Positions 15,953-24,455 are shown, counted from the stretch's first letter. The stretch is 53,389 bases of DNA from an uncultured bacterium (GCA_900551965.1 URYF01000004.1:1-53389), one strand, 5' to 3'. Numbers and translations: made by a program. The notes: a model not told the origin generated them from the sequence alone.

Positions 15953-18094
15953 TTATTTAACTAATGTCTGTTCCAGAGCTTGAGCCAAAGCTGTGGTATA
16001 TTTGTCCCTATCAGTTTTTGACAGCAGGCTGTTTTTTATACTCTGGCTTTGAATATTACCAATTTCAATCAGCACGGCAGGAACTTCATTACCCATCGCT
16101 CGGTGCACATAATATTTATTAAACTTCTTAGCCGGAACCAATATCGGTATATTTTTTGCAACATTACTTATTACTTTATCTGCTAAAGCTGAATCACCGC
16201 TATCATTTGCACGTACTGTACATAATTTTTGAGATGAAGGAACCACTGTTGATTCTACATGTAAAGATATAAATGCCATATCAGATTTTTTAGTATTTCG
16301 TATCAAAGTTTTTATTTCTGTTGAACCTTTCTGTCCTTGAAGCAACCTTTGAAGATATTTGTCTTCACTCATACCGCCTTTACCGGAATTTTTATCACCA
16401 ACAAACCCTTGAACAACAATAACAGTTGCACCTTTAGCCTGTAATTTAGCAGTCAAATCTTCCGCATAACTTTTGGCAACTTTCCATTCCTCAATAGGCA
16501 TATGGTTGCCTTCTGCATTTTTTACAGATAATACCGTTCCTGAATCAAAACTGCCGTTATCAAATCTATAACCGCCATGTCCGGGGTTAACAAATACAAT
16601 CTTACCTTTCATAGGGCCGCTAGGATTTGTTGGCTGTTTAATTTCGGCAGATGCTTCAATTTTACCGTTAGCATCAAGATTCGGTAACGGTCTTTCAATA
16701 TACGGATTTTTAACTTTACTAAAACCTTTATCTTTTTTAGCTGAAGCTATTGCCCATTGTTGAAGCTGGGCACTGGTACAAAGATTACCAGACTTATCTC
16801 TGACTGTCGTTAATTGAGAATTATCTTTAGAAATTTGTCCCGATTTAGATTTTTTGGGCTGCGGCTGAATTTTAGTTTCAAGCATTTTATTTACAATTTC
16901 ATCTAATTTTTTAGTATCCACCATTCCAAAAGAATTAAATTGATCATCTAATTCTTTTTTAAATTCCGCACTACGTTCAGAATTTGCACCTTTTGCTGTT
17001 TCTAAAGCATTATAAATGTGCATTACAGCTTTTTTTCGATCTTCTTTGCTGCTTCCAATTTCACTTGTAATGCCTTCAAGCAAAGACTCACCTGTTTTCA
17101 AATCATTATAAGCCTTAATAACTTCAGAAACATTTTTTGAATCAACTAATGAAATTAACTCATTAAATGACTCCTTGCCAACTGCAGGAAACTTATGAGA
17201 AATCTCATGTTCCATTTTTGCCGCTAATTCTTTTGGAGTTGCCATCATTCTTTTCATAGTTTCATCAAGTTTATCGGTATCAACCATTCCGTAACCGTCA
17301 AACTCTTTATCCAATTCTTTAACAAAACTTTCACGAATAGAATCAGGGGTGCCCATTTCTTTTGCTAATGCGTCATAAACCTTCATAACAGCCGCTTTTC
17401 GCTTGGTCTTATCACTTCTAACTTCACTTGTAATTGTATTTATTAAACTTTCTTTACCTTTATTATTCGGATTGTTTAAATACTCCTTAATAACACTTGA
17501 TGCATTTTTGGGATTAATTTCATTTACAAGAGCATCAAAATCCGGCTTACCCACAGCTCCGTAGTATTCTCCGGACTTTTTGAAGATTTGCTGCCCAAGT
17601 TCGGCAGGAGTATATGAAGACCCATATTCGGCTTTGTTTTTAGCGGCAGGTGTAACCGCCGGTTGAACAGTTTTTTTAGTCACAGGTGTAGGTTTTTGTT
17701 TAGGCTTCTTAGTCTTTTCAGTAGTTTCAGTAGTTTCTACAGGTTTTTCCGTTTTCCTTTTTACATAAAAAACTTCACCTTTAGCCGGAGAATAAGTTTT
17801 AGAAATATTATTTAACTTGCAAAACTCATCTAAAGTCATGCCGTAAGTTCTGGCAAGAGCTATAATACCTTTACCTTCAGGAACCTTGGCTGTTGGGAGT
17901 TTAATTTTTTGACCGGCTTGAATATTTGAACTTTTTAACCCGGTCCATTCCATAAAAGCTTTCGTATTCATACCAAATCTTTTAGCAATATTTGATAAAT
18001 TCTCACCGGATTTAACAGTAATTTCTTCACTTCGTCCGGTCTTAACATTCTTGCCGCTGCCGGAAGCACTTACACTATTAACACCTTGTGTCAT
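15953..18094 (-). CDS. Double-LysM N-acetylmuramoyl-L-alanine amidase with internal repeats
   Basis: This 713-aa wall hydrolase carries two LysM domains (about residues 24-68 and 75-112), a Lys/Thr/Pro linker and two tandem copies of a 120-residue helical unit (about 162-284 and 285-404). A C-terminal zinc Amidase_3 domain follows (about 497-712). Zinc and catalytic residues are suggested by NPGHGG, the HVES position (usually HAN) and AVLIEIGNI. The ATG at 18094 has GGAGAA 7 nt upstream; an ATG eight codons earlier has none. No signal peptide is visible. It is cotranscribed with the GH24 lysozyme. It could act in daughter-cell separation, in wall turnover, or against other cells. Confidence 0.88.
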   Translation of the reverse strand: MTQGVNSVSASGSGKNVKTGRSEEITVKSGENLSNIAKRFGMNTKAFMEWTGLKSSNIQAGQKIKLPTAKVPEGKGIIALARTYGMTLDEFCKLNNISKTYSPAKGEVFYVKRKTEKPVETTETTEKTKKPKQKPTPVTKKTVQPAVTPAAKNKAEYGSSYTPAELGQQIFKKSGEYYGAVGKPDFDALVNEINPKNASSVIKEYLNNPNNKGKESLINTITSEVRSDKTKRKAAVMKVYDALAKEMGTPDSIRESFVKELDKEFDGYGMVDTDKLDETMKRMMATPKELAAKMEHEISHKFPAVGKESFNELISLVDSKNVSEVIKAYNDLKTGESLLEGITSEIGSSKEDRKKAVMHIYNALETAKGANSERSAEFKKELDDQFNSFGMVDTKKLDEIVNKMLETKIQPQPKKSKSGQISKDNSQLTTVRDKSGNLCTSAQLQQWAIASAKKDKGFSKVKNPYIERPLPNLDANGKIEASAEIKQPTNPSGPMKGKIVFVNPGHGGYRFDNGSFDSGTVLSVKNAEGNHMPIEEWKVAKSYAEDLTAKLQAKGATVIVVQGFVGDKNSGKGGMSEDKYLQRLLQGQKGSTEIKTLIRNTKKSDMAFISLHVESTVVPSSQKLCTVRANDSGDSALADKVISNVAKNIPILVPAKKFNKYYVHRAMGNEVPAVLIEIGNIQSQSIKNSLLSKTDRDKYTTALAQALEQTLVK

Positions 18095-18196
18095 TTTTAT
18101 TTCTCCATATAAGTACACACATAAAAAATAACGGCACCTTTTAAATAATTCTTTAAAAATACTGTTAAAATTATTAAGAATCTTTACGATTTAAAA

Positions 18197-18847
18197 TTAT
18201 GTATTAAATATTCTATCGCCGGCATCACCCATACCAGGGACAATATAACCTTTCTCATTCAAGTGATCATCTATTGCCGCTGTTATAATCTCAATATCAG
18301 GATAGTGCTTCTGAATATTTTCAATCCCTTCAGGGGCTGCAATAATACAAATACATTTTATATTTTTAATAGGAATTCCCTTATTTGCATACAAATCAAT
18401 TGCCGCGAGCAATGAATTTCCAGTCGCAAGCATTGGATCCGTAATATAAATATAAAATTTTTCAGGCTCAGGAGCATCCATAGGAACCTTGTTATAATAC
18501 CATACAGGTTTTAAAGTCTTCTCATCACGATACATCCCTATATGACGAATTGTTGCTTGAGGCAGAATATCAATAGCTTCATCTGTAAAAATCAAACCGG
18601 CTCTTAAAATCGGCGAAATTATCAAATTAATATCAGGCTCAACAGTTTTCGCGGTAAAAGTTGTTAAAGGTGTTGTAACCGGACAATCTACCAGCGGAAG
18701 ATTTTTAGCAGCCTCATATAAAAGACATCTGGTAATCTTTCTTGCGGCAATTCTAACCCCTTGGCTATCGGTATCTTTATTTCTCATTGTACAAAGATTT
18801 AACAAAACTACGGGATTATTTATAACTCTAACATTTTCGCTATTCAT
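18197..18847 (-). CDS. upp: Uracil phosphoribosyltransferase
   Basis: Upp salvages uracil with PRPP to give UMP in the cytoplasm. The PRPP loop DPMLATGNS (about residues 137-145), the early RAGL region (ISPILRAGLIFTDE) and the uracil-binding C-terminal YIVPGMGDAGDRIF are all present. At 216 aa it has the usual length. A GGGGGAA Shine-Dalgarno is embedded in the end of the MCE gene, and only 1 nt separates that stop from the ATG, so the two are translationally coupled. Confidence 0.95.
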   Translation of the reverse strand: MNSENVRVINNPVVLLNLCTMRNKDTDSQGVRIAARKITRCLLYEAAKNLPLVDCPVTTPLTTFTAKTVEPDINLIISPILRAGLIFTDEAIDILPQATIRHIGMYRDEKTLKPVWYYNKVPMDAPEPEKFYIYITDPMLATGNSLLAAIDLYANKGIPIKNIKCICIIAAPEGIENIQKHYPDIEIITAAIDDHLNEKGYIVPGMGDAGDRIFNT

Positions 18848-18848
18848 T

Positions 18849-19481
18849 TTATTCCCCCTTTTTCTTAAAATTCTTCATAAAATTTTTCTCAACTTCAATA
18901 ATTTTATCCAAAGATTTATCAACCTTATCAAGTCCTGACATTGCATCTTCCGGCATAACAACATTTTTAGGCATCTGACCCGAAGAATGGAAGTCAAAAT
19001 GACTTGCAGAATGATCCAAGGTAGTAATAATAGAGTCTAATTCCCTAAATATACTGTCAAACAGCCCCATAACTTTACTTAACCTCGTAGGGTCTTTTGC
19101 CATAATGATTTTATCAGTAGGTTCATTAGGATCAGGCGGATATATTTCAAGAGACTTCGACCCCCCCAAGCCGGAGGCCTCAACTGTTGCGATAGACCCT
19201 GTTGGAAGTACTAAATCTTTCTGGGTTATTACAAATTTTATATAAACTTCGGTTGAAATAATCTGTATCTTTTTCACATACCCGACCTGAACCCCTAAAA
19301 ACTTAACAGGAGAACCTGTGATAAGCCCATCTACATCTTCCATAAATATTTGATAATTTTTAAACTGTTTCTGAGTCTTGTAATGCTGATAACGCAAGCC
19401 TAAAACAATAGCCGCAACTATAATCAACCAAATTACAAACTCAACCCACGCATATACTCTGATATTATCAAATCTCTTCAT
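18849..19481 (-). CDS. MCE/MlaD-domain lipid-transport protein
   Basis: This is an inner-membrane-anchored, periplasm-facing substrate-binding protein of the Mla/MCE type, which moves phospholipids between membranes. One N-terminal membrane helix is present (about residues 8-28, FVIWLIIVAAIVLGLRY). A single MCE domain follows (about 36-115, with VDGLITGSPVKFLGVQVGYV). The tail is helical and would form the trimer or hexamer stalk. I choose the ATG at 19481; the upstream ATG at 19499 would place the start inside the -10 box. MlaE and MlaF partners are not in this window. It supports a two-membrane envelope. No Shine-Dalgarno is present; see the leaderless finding. Confidence 0.87.
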   Translation of the reverse strand: MKRFDNIRVYAWVEFVIWLIIVAAIVLGLRYQHYKTQKQFKNYQIFMEDVDGLITGSPVKFLGVQVGYVKKIQIISTEVYIKFVITQKDLVLPTGSIATVEASGLGGSKSLEIYPPDPNEPTDKIIMAKDPTRLSKVMGLFDSIFRELDSIITTLDHSASHFDFHSSGQMPKNVVMPEDAMSGLDKVDKSLDKIIEVEKNFMKNFKKKGE

Positions 19482-19488
19482 ATCTTTT

Positions 19489-19513
19489 ATTATACACAAA
19501 ATTCTTCTATAAT
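19489..19513. promoter_or_regulatory. Divergent -10 elements of the MCE gene and the ykgJ-like gene
   Basis: A minus-strand TATAAT (19494-19489) lies 7 nt before the ATG of the MCE gene. A plus-strand TATAAT (19508-19513) lies 34 nt before the ykgJ-like gene. The two start regions overlap, so RNA polymerase binding at one may exclude the other. Neither has a good -35 box. Confidence 0.45.
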
Positions 19514-19547
19514 ATAGTTGTAATAATTTATTTTATGTATTTTTGTA

Positions 19548-19946
19548 ATGAATAAAATGTTAAACTTTATCAAATCAATAATCTATGAATTTCTTTCAAA
19601 TTTCGTCCCGGAACGCGTATCCTACGAAATAACAGGCGAATGCAAAAAATGCGGCAAATGCTGTAATTATATGTACAGCATCGATACATACACAGAAAAA
19701 GAATTCAAAATCATGCAATTTTTATACCCGAAATATAAAAGATTTTATATTAAAGGCAAAGATGAAGAAGGCAATCTGATTTTTGCCTGCAAACTCGTAA
19801 CCCCTGAAGGTTTATGCTCTGATTACAAACACCGCCTTAAAATGTGCAAAAACTATCCTGCCAAAAGAATTTTCTATCCCGGAAAACTTCACGAAGGCTG
19901 CGGTTACAAAGTAAACATCAAAAAATTTGATGATTATTTGAAATAA
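19548..19946 (+). CDS. YkgJ-family cysteine-cluster protein
   Basis: This 132-aa protein has the family signature CKKCGKCC (about residues 28-35), with further cysteines near residues 85, 93 (LCSDYKH), 103 (MCKNYP) and 121 (GCGYK). The family (Pfam CxxCxxCC) is thought to bind zinc or an Fe-S cluster; no reaction is firmly known for most members. The ATG at 19548 has no clear Shine-Dalgarno. Its last 29 bp overlap the end of tmk on the other strand. Confidence 0.8.
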   Translation: MNKMLNFIKSIIYEFLSNFVPERVSYEITGECKKCGKCCNYMYSIDTYTEKEFKIMQFLYPKYKRFYIKGKDEEGNLIFACKLVTPEGLCSDYKHRLKMCKNYPAKRIFYPGKLHEGCGYKVNIKKFDDYLK

Positions 19947-20556
19947 TTAATCTTTCTTCAACCAATTTCAAAGTATCTGCAAATACATCACTAATTGATC
20001 TTGTAGAATCAATAACTTTTACCCTTTGAGGCTCTGCAGAAGCAAGTTCTAAATATCCGCTTCGAACCCTGTTAAAGAAATCTTTTCCAGCACTTTCCAT
20101 TCGGTCCTTTTCGTTCCCGACACGCTTCATAGAAGTTTCAATATCAACATCATACACAAGCGTTAAATCGGGAAAGACTCCATCAACAGCCAGATTATTC
20201 AAAGTTTTTATCCTATCAATGTCAAGCCCTCTGCCATACCCCTGATAAGCCACAGAGCTATCAGTATGCCTGTCACATAACACAATTTTGCCCTTATTTA
20301 TTGCCGGTTTTACAATAACATCAATATTTTGAGCCCTATCTGCCAAAAATAAAAACGACTCACACCGATTTGAAACTTCTCCGTCATAATTCAACAGAAT
20401 TTCACGAAGTTTCTCGCCAAGCCCTTTTCCCCCAGGCTCTCTTGTTACAACAACCTCAAACCCGTGTTTTTCAAGATAATCTTTTAACAGGTTTAACTGA
20501 GTAGTTTTTCCGCAGCCGTCAGCACCTTCAAATGTTATAAATAAACCTTTTTCCAT
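19918..20556 (-). CDS. tmk: Thymidylate kinase
   Basis: Tmk phosphorylates dTMP to dTDP. The P-loop GADGCGKTT (about residues 10-18), the DRHTDSSVAYQGYGRG substrate motif (about 90-105) and TREPGG (about 38-43) are present, and the 212-aa length is normal. A GAAGAGG Shine-Dalgarno precedes the ATG at 20556. It lies downstream of rnpB on the same strand with a 77-nt spacer that holds TATAAT elements, so it may have its own promoter. Confidence 0.96.
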   Translation of the reverse strand: MEKGLFITFEGADGCGKTTQLNLLKDYLEKHGFEVVVTREPGGKGLGEKLREILLNYDGEVSNRCESFLFLADRAQNIDVIVKPAINKGKIVLCDRHTDSSVAYQGYGRGLDIDRIKTLNNLAVDGVFPDLTLVYDVDIETSMKRVGNEKDRMESAGKDFFNRVRSGYLELASAEPQRVKVIDSTRSISDVFADTLKLVEERLIISNNHQIF

Positions 20557-20633
20557 AATTCCTCTTCTTTTATTTTATTATAACGCAAAAAAGCCTGAAA
20601 TTATAACATATTTCGACTTTTATAAAAAGAAAT

Positions 20634-20980
20634 AAAGCAGCCCGTAAGCCGTGTTCTGTTTTAGATAATCATCTGTCTGGTATCAGGATTGCTCCTGATC
20701 TCTAGCGATTTTTCCGAAGTGGGCGAACAACCTTTATAACCTTCGATTCAATCTTGCATCCGACCGGGGTTTACCTAGCTGATACCTTCCGATATCACTG
20801 GTGAAGCTATTAACTCACCGTTGCACCATCGCCTGTGACAAAATTGTCCATCGGCAGTCTTCATTTCTGTGGCACTATCCGCCGACTCACATCGCCCGGA
20901 GTTTCTCCGGCGGCCTGTTCTTGGATGCACGGACTTTCCTCACTTAAAATTAATTTTAAGCGCGATTATCCGGCTACTTT
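20634..20980 (-). ncRNA. rnpB: RNase P RNA (type A)
   Basis: This is the catalytic RNA of RNase P, which matures the 5' ends of tRNAs. Ends were set by the terminal P1 helix: AAAGTAGCC (20980-20972) pairs fully with GGCTGCTTT (20642-20634). Inside, in order, are the conserved GAGGAAAGTC (after the P3 hairpin CTTAAAAT...ATTTTAAG), GCCACAGAAA (CR region near 20870), GGTGCAACGGTGAG, CCCCGGTCGGATGCAAG and the closing AGACAGATGATTATC then ACAGAA..GGCTTACGGG. About 347 nt, as expected. It lies between the pseudopilin gene (5 nt after its stop) and tmk. Confidence 0.95.
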
Positions 20981-20985
20981 ATTCT

Positions 20986-21681
20986 TTAATCATCTTCAGC
21001 ATTTGAATTTTTATCACTTGTAATATTTCTATCAACTTTTACAGCTTCTTTTGCCCAGTCATCTTGGATTTCAATCTGACCGTTACCCTTGATTTCCATA
21101 CGGAATCTGTCAAACCCATTTGTTCTTGTATTGCAGCCGGTGCCGTTTTCGTCAAATATAGCATAAGCGTTTGCCTGACCACAATTCGGCTTACTCTTAC
21201 CATTGACATCTACTGTTAACATTATAGATCCGCCTTCTCCGGATGATGAAAAGTTAGCATTTGAAAATACCCAATCTAAACCATCAGTAGTAGAAAATGA
21301 ATTCTCGGGAGCCCCGCCGGAAACCGGCTCATGAAGATTTAATTTCTTTTCAAATAAATACTTGAATTTTTTTGCAGCGTTAGATGTACCAGTATCATTT
21401 ATATGACCTTCATCCCAATCCGTACAATTTACAGAACCTGCAGCATCATCAAATCCGATTCTTGGATTATTTACCGCAGATTTATCAGGATAGCAAGCTT
21501 CATCATTTATCAAATCACTTACAACAGATTGAACAGTATAATACGCTCTTTTTGCCATAATGGTATTTTGGTTAGGCATTAAGTTGAAAATAACCGGAAG
21601 TAATATCGCACAAAGTATGCCAACAACCCCCAAAGCAACCATTAATTCTGTCAAAGTAAACGCATTATTCAATCTTTTCAT
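20986..21681 (-). CDS. Type IV/II pseudopilin with N-terminal AFTLTE motif
   Basis: This 231-aa prepilin-like protein has a short positively charged leader (MKRLNNA), the processing motif A|FTLTE and a hydrophobic helix (LMVALGVVGILCAILLPVI). It then has a large globular domain with several cysteines. After cleavage by prepilin peptidase it would join a type IV pilus or type II secretion pseudopilus. The residue before the cut is Ala rather than the usual Gly. The Shine-Dalgarno AGAGGA precedes the ATG at 21681. The gene ends 5 nt before rnpB, so pilin transcription could read into rnpB. Confidence 0.85.
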   Translation of the reverse strand: MKRLNNAFTLTELMVALGVVGILCAILLPVIFNLMPNQNTIMAKRAYYTVQSVVSDLINDEACYPDKSAVNNPRIGFDDAAGSVNCTDWDEGHINDTGTSNAAKKFKYLFEKKLNLHEPVSGGAPENSFSTTDGLDWVFSNANFSSSGEGGSIMLTVDVNGKSKPNCGQANAYAIFDENGTGCNTRTNGFDRFRMEIKGNGQIEIQDDWAKEAVKVDRNITSDKNSNAEDD

Positions 21682-21739
21682 CTTTTAAAATCCTCTATCC
21701 TAGTAATTAATAAATATATTCATATTATATCATGTATCC

Positions 21740-21768
21740 TTGTATTTTTCAACACGATATGTTATAAT
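21740..21768 (+). promoter_or_regulatory. Predicted promoter with about 180-nt leader before the 126-aa gene
   Basis: TTGTAT (21740-21745), a 17-bp spacer and TATAAT (21763-21768) predict a start near 21775 and an unusually long leader before the ATG at 21958. A second TATAAT is at 21882-21887. The leader contains a repeated GGATATTC (about 21908 and 21935). I see no known riboswitch class in it. Confidence 0.5.
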
Positions 21769-21957
21769 AGTAGTAATAAACACGTTAAATAAGAGGACAG
21801 ATTTTATTACAGATTGTAAAAATTTATTTACATAGTAGCAAAATAATCCGTTCAGATGAGTTAATAACACATCACACATTTTATAATATGTAGGATATAA
21901 GAACACGGATATTCAGCAAGAGAACAACTTTGGGGATATTCGTAAAGGGTAGAAACT

Positions 21958-22338
21958 ATGGTCGATAACAGGTCTGCGGGCTTTTTCGGTATAGGCGGCG
22001 CTTTCAATTTCAAAAGCGGAGATATATCAGGAACAGCGGCAAAATTATCAGATGATAAAATGGGACAAGGCGGTGAATACTTCTCTCAACGAGGACAGGA
22101 GGAAGAAGCACCGGCACCTGCCAACCAATATATGGATCAAAGTGCAGTCCTGCGTGCAACACTAAACTCTCTTGCTATGATGAATGTTGCAAATGTCTTA
22201 AATGCAAAAAAACGTAAACCTGTATTAGACGAAGAAGATAAAATTACAGAAGATTTAAAAGAAATTCTGCGGGTAAAAAAACTCCAAAGCCAAGCACATC
22301 AGCAGCATGATGACAAAGAAGAACCAGAAGAAGAGTAA
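21958..22338 (+). CDS. Hypothetical 126-aa acidic protein
   Basis: I do not recognise it. The first 55 residues are Gly/Ser-rich (SAGFFGIGGAFNFKSGDIS) and probably disordered. A helical middle (about residues 60-85, QSAVLRATLNSLAMMNVANV) follows. The C-terminal third is highly charged and ends in a Glu-rich tail. No signal peptide or membrane helix. The ATG at 21958 has an AAGGG Shine-Dalgarno. It is transcribed alone from the long-leader promoter, and the MITE-like element begins 8 bp after its stop. Confidence 0.65.
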   Translation: MVDNRSAGFFGIGGAFNFKSGDISGTAAKLSDDKMGQGGEYFSQRGQEEEAPAPANQYMDQSAVLRATLNSLAMMNVANVLNAKKRKPVLDEEDKITEDLKEILRVKKLQSQAHQQHDDKEEPEEE

Positions 22339-22346
22339 TAATTTCC

Positions 22347-22531
22347 TTAATTTAGGGCACTTATATATCGAATTCCACTAAATGCGGAATACCCGTCACT
22401 GCTAGTGTCAGCGAAGCAGTACAAAAGATTTTATACAACACAAACAACTTACTGGATTGCCACGAAAATCTGCGATTTTCTTGCAATGACGATACGTTAG
22501 TGGAGAACATGTATATAAATCCCTAATTTAG
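22347..22531. mobile_element. MITE-like element with long terminal inverted repeats
   Basis: This is a non-coding 185-bp element. The left arm 22347-22381 (TTAGGG..., TTATATAT, ...CCACTAA) and the right arm 22497-22531 (TTAGTGG, ...TATATAA, ...CCCTAA) are imperfect inverted copies of about 35 bp. Inside are two further nested palindromes: CCCGTCACTGC (22392-22402) against GCAATGACG (22483-22491), and GAAAATC/GATTTTC (22464-22480). The inner part resembles the ATTGC...GCAATGACG intergenic repeats seen widely in bacteria. There is no transposase. A target duplication is not clear. Confidence 0.6.
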
Positions 22532-22597
22532 ACTATTGCACTTTGGGAAAAACTGTAGTTTAATTATGGAGAAGTAAGATACTTAGGAATTATTACG

Positions 22598-23551
22598 ATG
22601 TTGGAAATATCAAAAACTCAGGATAACGGTGCATTGCAAAAATTAAACCTGAACGAAGCAGTTTCAGGTTCCTGGTTTAATTTGATTAACCCGACACGTG
22701 AAGAAATACAACAGGTTTCACTTGTACTGGGGCTTGATGAAAGCTTTTTAAACAACTCATTAGACGCAGACGAGTTATCTCGTATGGACTTTGAAGACGG
22801 AAACCTTTTAATCATCACAAACGTTCCGGTTATGGATGAGGAAGGAAATTTTGACACTTTGCCTTTAGGTTTAATTTTTACACCCGAAAGTGTTATTACA
22901 GTATGTTCTCACGAAAACAAAATTATAAATTCATTTAATGCTGATACCGCAAAGTTTTTTGACACAAGAAACAAAGCTAATTTTATGTTGAATATCTTAT
23001 TTAGAGCCGCAAAATTTTATTTGAGATATTTAAACGTAATTAATAAACAAACAGAAAACATAGAAGAATCTCTTAGAAGAACCACCAATAACAAAGCGCT
23101 ATTCCAACTAATGGAAATCCAGAAATCCTTAGTTTACTTTACAACAGCGCTAAAAGACAATCAACTTGTACTGCAAAAACTTTTAAGACTAGTTAATGCA
23201 CCATCGCTACAGAGAATTTTAAAATTCACAGAAGATGATATTGATATGCTTGAAGACGTAATCATTGAAAACAAACAGGCTGCAGAGATGGTTGAAATGC
23301 ACAGGACAATTCTTGAAAGTATGATGGACTGCCTTGCATCAATTATCAATAACAACCTTAACCTTGTGATGAAATTTTTAGCGGCGATTACAATTATTAT
23401 GTCAATACCGACAATGATAGGCAGCTTTTGGGGTATGAACGTTCCAATGCCGTTCGGACAAAATCATTTTGGATTTCTAATTGTAATTACAATTTCTGTA
23501 GTTGCAACCTGCATTGTTGCAGTATTCTTTAACAGAAAAGGCATGATGTAA
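22598..23551 (+). CDS. corA: CorA-family magnesium/divalent cation transporter
   Basis: CorA forms a pentameric Mg2+ channel of the inner membrane. At 317 aa it has a long N-terminal cytoplasmic domain and two C-terminal membrane helices (about residues 258-278 and 290-312). The signature GMN is present in GSFWGMNVPMPF (about 273-284). TTAGGAA lies 9 nt before the ATG. The DMT transporter follows after 4 nt, so both are cotranscribed. No Mg-sensing leader was recognised in the 66 nt after the MITE-like element. Confidence 0.92.
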   Translation: MLEISKTQDNGALQKLNLNEAVSGSWFNLINPTREEIQQVSLVLGLDESFLNNSLDADELSRMDFEDGNLLIITNVPVMDEEGNFDTLPLGLIFTPESVITVCSHENKIINSFNADTAKFFDTRNKANFMLNILFRAAKFYLRYLNVINKQTENIEESLRRTTNNKALFQLMEIQKSLVYFTTALKDNQLVLQKLLRLVNAPSLQRILKFTEDDIDMLEDVIIENKQAAEMVEMHRTILESMMDCLASIINNNLNLVMKFLAAITIIMSIPTMIGSFWGMNVPMPFGQNHFGFLIVITISVVATCIVAVFFNRKGMM

Positions 23552-23555
23552 CCTC

Positions 23556-24413
23556 ATGTTAAGTGCAGTTCTGCCATTAGGCTTGAGGATTTTGTCAAAT
23601 CCGGCTGCTAATATGGTACAAAAATTGCTGTCTAAAAGGCATTCAGCAATTTTAATAAACCTCTATTCGTACTTAATGCTGAGTTTAATATGTATCCCAT
23701 CAGCAACAATAAACAACTGGACCCAATATGATTTAAGCTACTGGGGGTATGCCGCACTTGCAGGAATATTATGCACCTTAGGTTCGGTTTGCCTTATTAA
23801 AGCACTGCAAATAGGCGAGATGTCTGTATTAGGACCGATAAATTCGTACAAATGTATTGTAGGACTTGTAACAGGGTTCTTATTACTAGGAGAAATCCCA
23901 TCTATAGCAGGGGTTTTAGGGGTAATTTTAATAATTGCGGGAAGCAGGTATATTTTTGATACTGAACCTGAAGGGTTTACTTTCAATCTATTATTGAGAA
24001 AAGACATAATTTTAAGATTTTGTGCATTATTCTTCACAGGGTGCGAAGCAGCAGTCTTAAAAAAGATTATTTTATTATCATCAGTTGCGGAATCCTTTAT
24101 GCTATGGTGCTTTACGGGTTTTATATTTTCAGTAATATTACTTCTTATATTCAAAATCAAATTCCGGCTGTTTTCATTAAAAGATTTTCTTTATACCGGA
24201 GTTATTGCACTTTGTTTAGGGGTAATGCAATACACAACCAACATTGTATTTTCAAAGCTGAATGTAGGATTATCACTGGCTTTATTCCAGTTATCAAGCA
24301 TAGTTGCAGTATTTTTTGGCTGGAAAGTATTTAAGGAAAAACACTTATTGAAAAAATTTATCGGAACATCAATTATGATAGCCGGCAGTTGTCTAATTTT
24401 GCTGATAAAATAA
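23556..24413 (+). CDS. DMT/EamA-family transporter
   Basis: This 285-aa inner-membrane protein has about ten hydrophobic helices in two EamA-like halves. The first half ends in LGVILIIAGSRYIF and the second in IGTSIMIAGSCLILLIK. The family exports amino acids, metabolites or drugs, and the substrate cannot be read from the sequence. It follows corA by 4 nt and shares its transcript. It converges on the TPR gene at 24456. Confidence 0.82.
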   Translation: MLSAVLPLGLRILSNPAANMVQKLLSKRHSAILINLYSYLMLSLICIPSATINNWTQYDLSYWGYAALAGILCTLGSVCLIKALQIGEMSVLGPINSYKCIVGLVTGFLLLGEIPSIAGVLGVILIIAGSRYIFDTEPEGFTFNLLLRKDIILRFCALFFTGCEAAVLKKIILLSSVAESFMLWCFTGFIFSVILLLIFKIKFRLFSLKDFLYTGVIALCLGVMQYTTNIVFSKLNVGLSLALFQLSSIVAVFFGWKVFKEKHLLKKFIGTSIMIAGSCLILLIK

Positions 24414-24455
24414 ACCTTGTCAGGGCTGCAACAGAATATTACTATTATTTATACC

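Noticed and set aside
14887..18094. GH24 lysozyme and amidase as remnants of a prophage lysis cassette
   Set aside because: No holin, spanin, capsid, tail, integrase or attachment repeat nearby; both proteins carry LysM domains, and surrounding genes are housekeeping.
21775..21957. c-di-GMP riboswitch in the long leader
   Set aside because: The expected GEMM core sequences are absent.
22532..22597. Magnesium riboswitch upstream of corA
   Set aside because: Only 66 nt remain between the repeat element and corA, and no ykoK or mgtA-type structure is seen.
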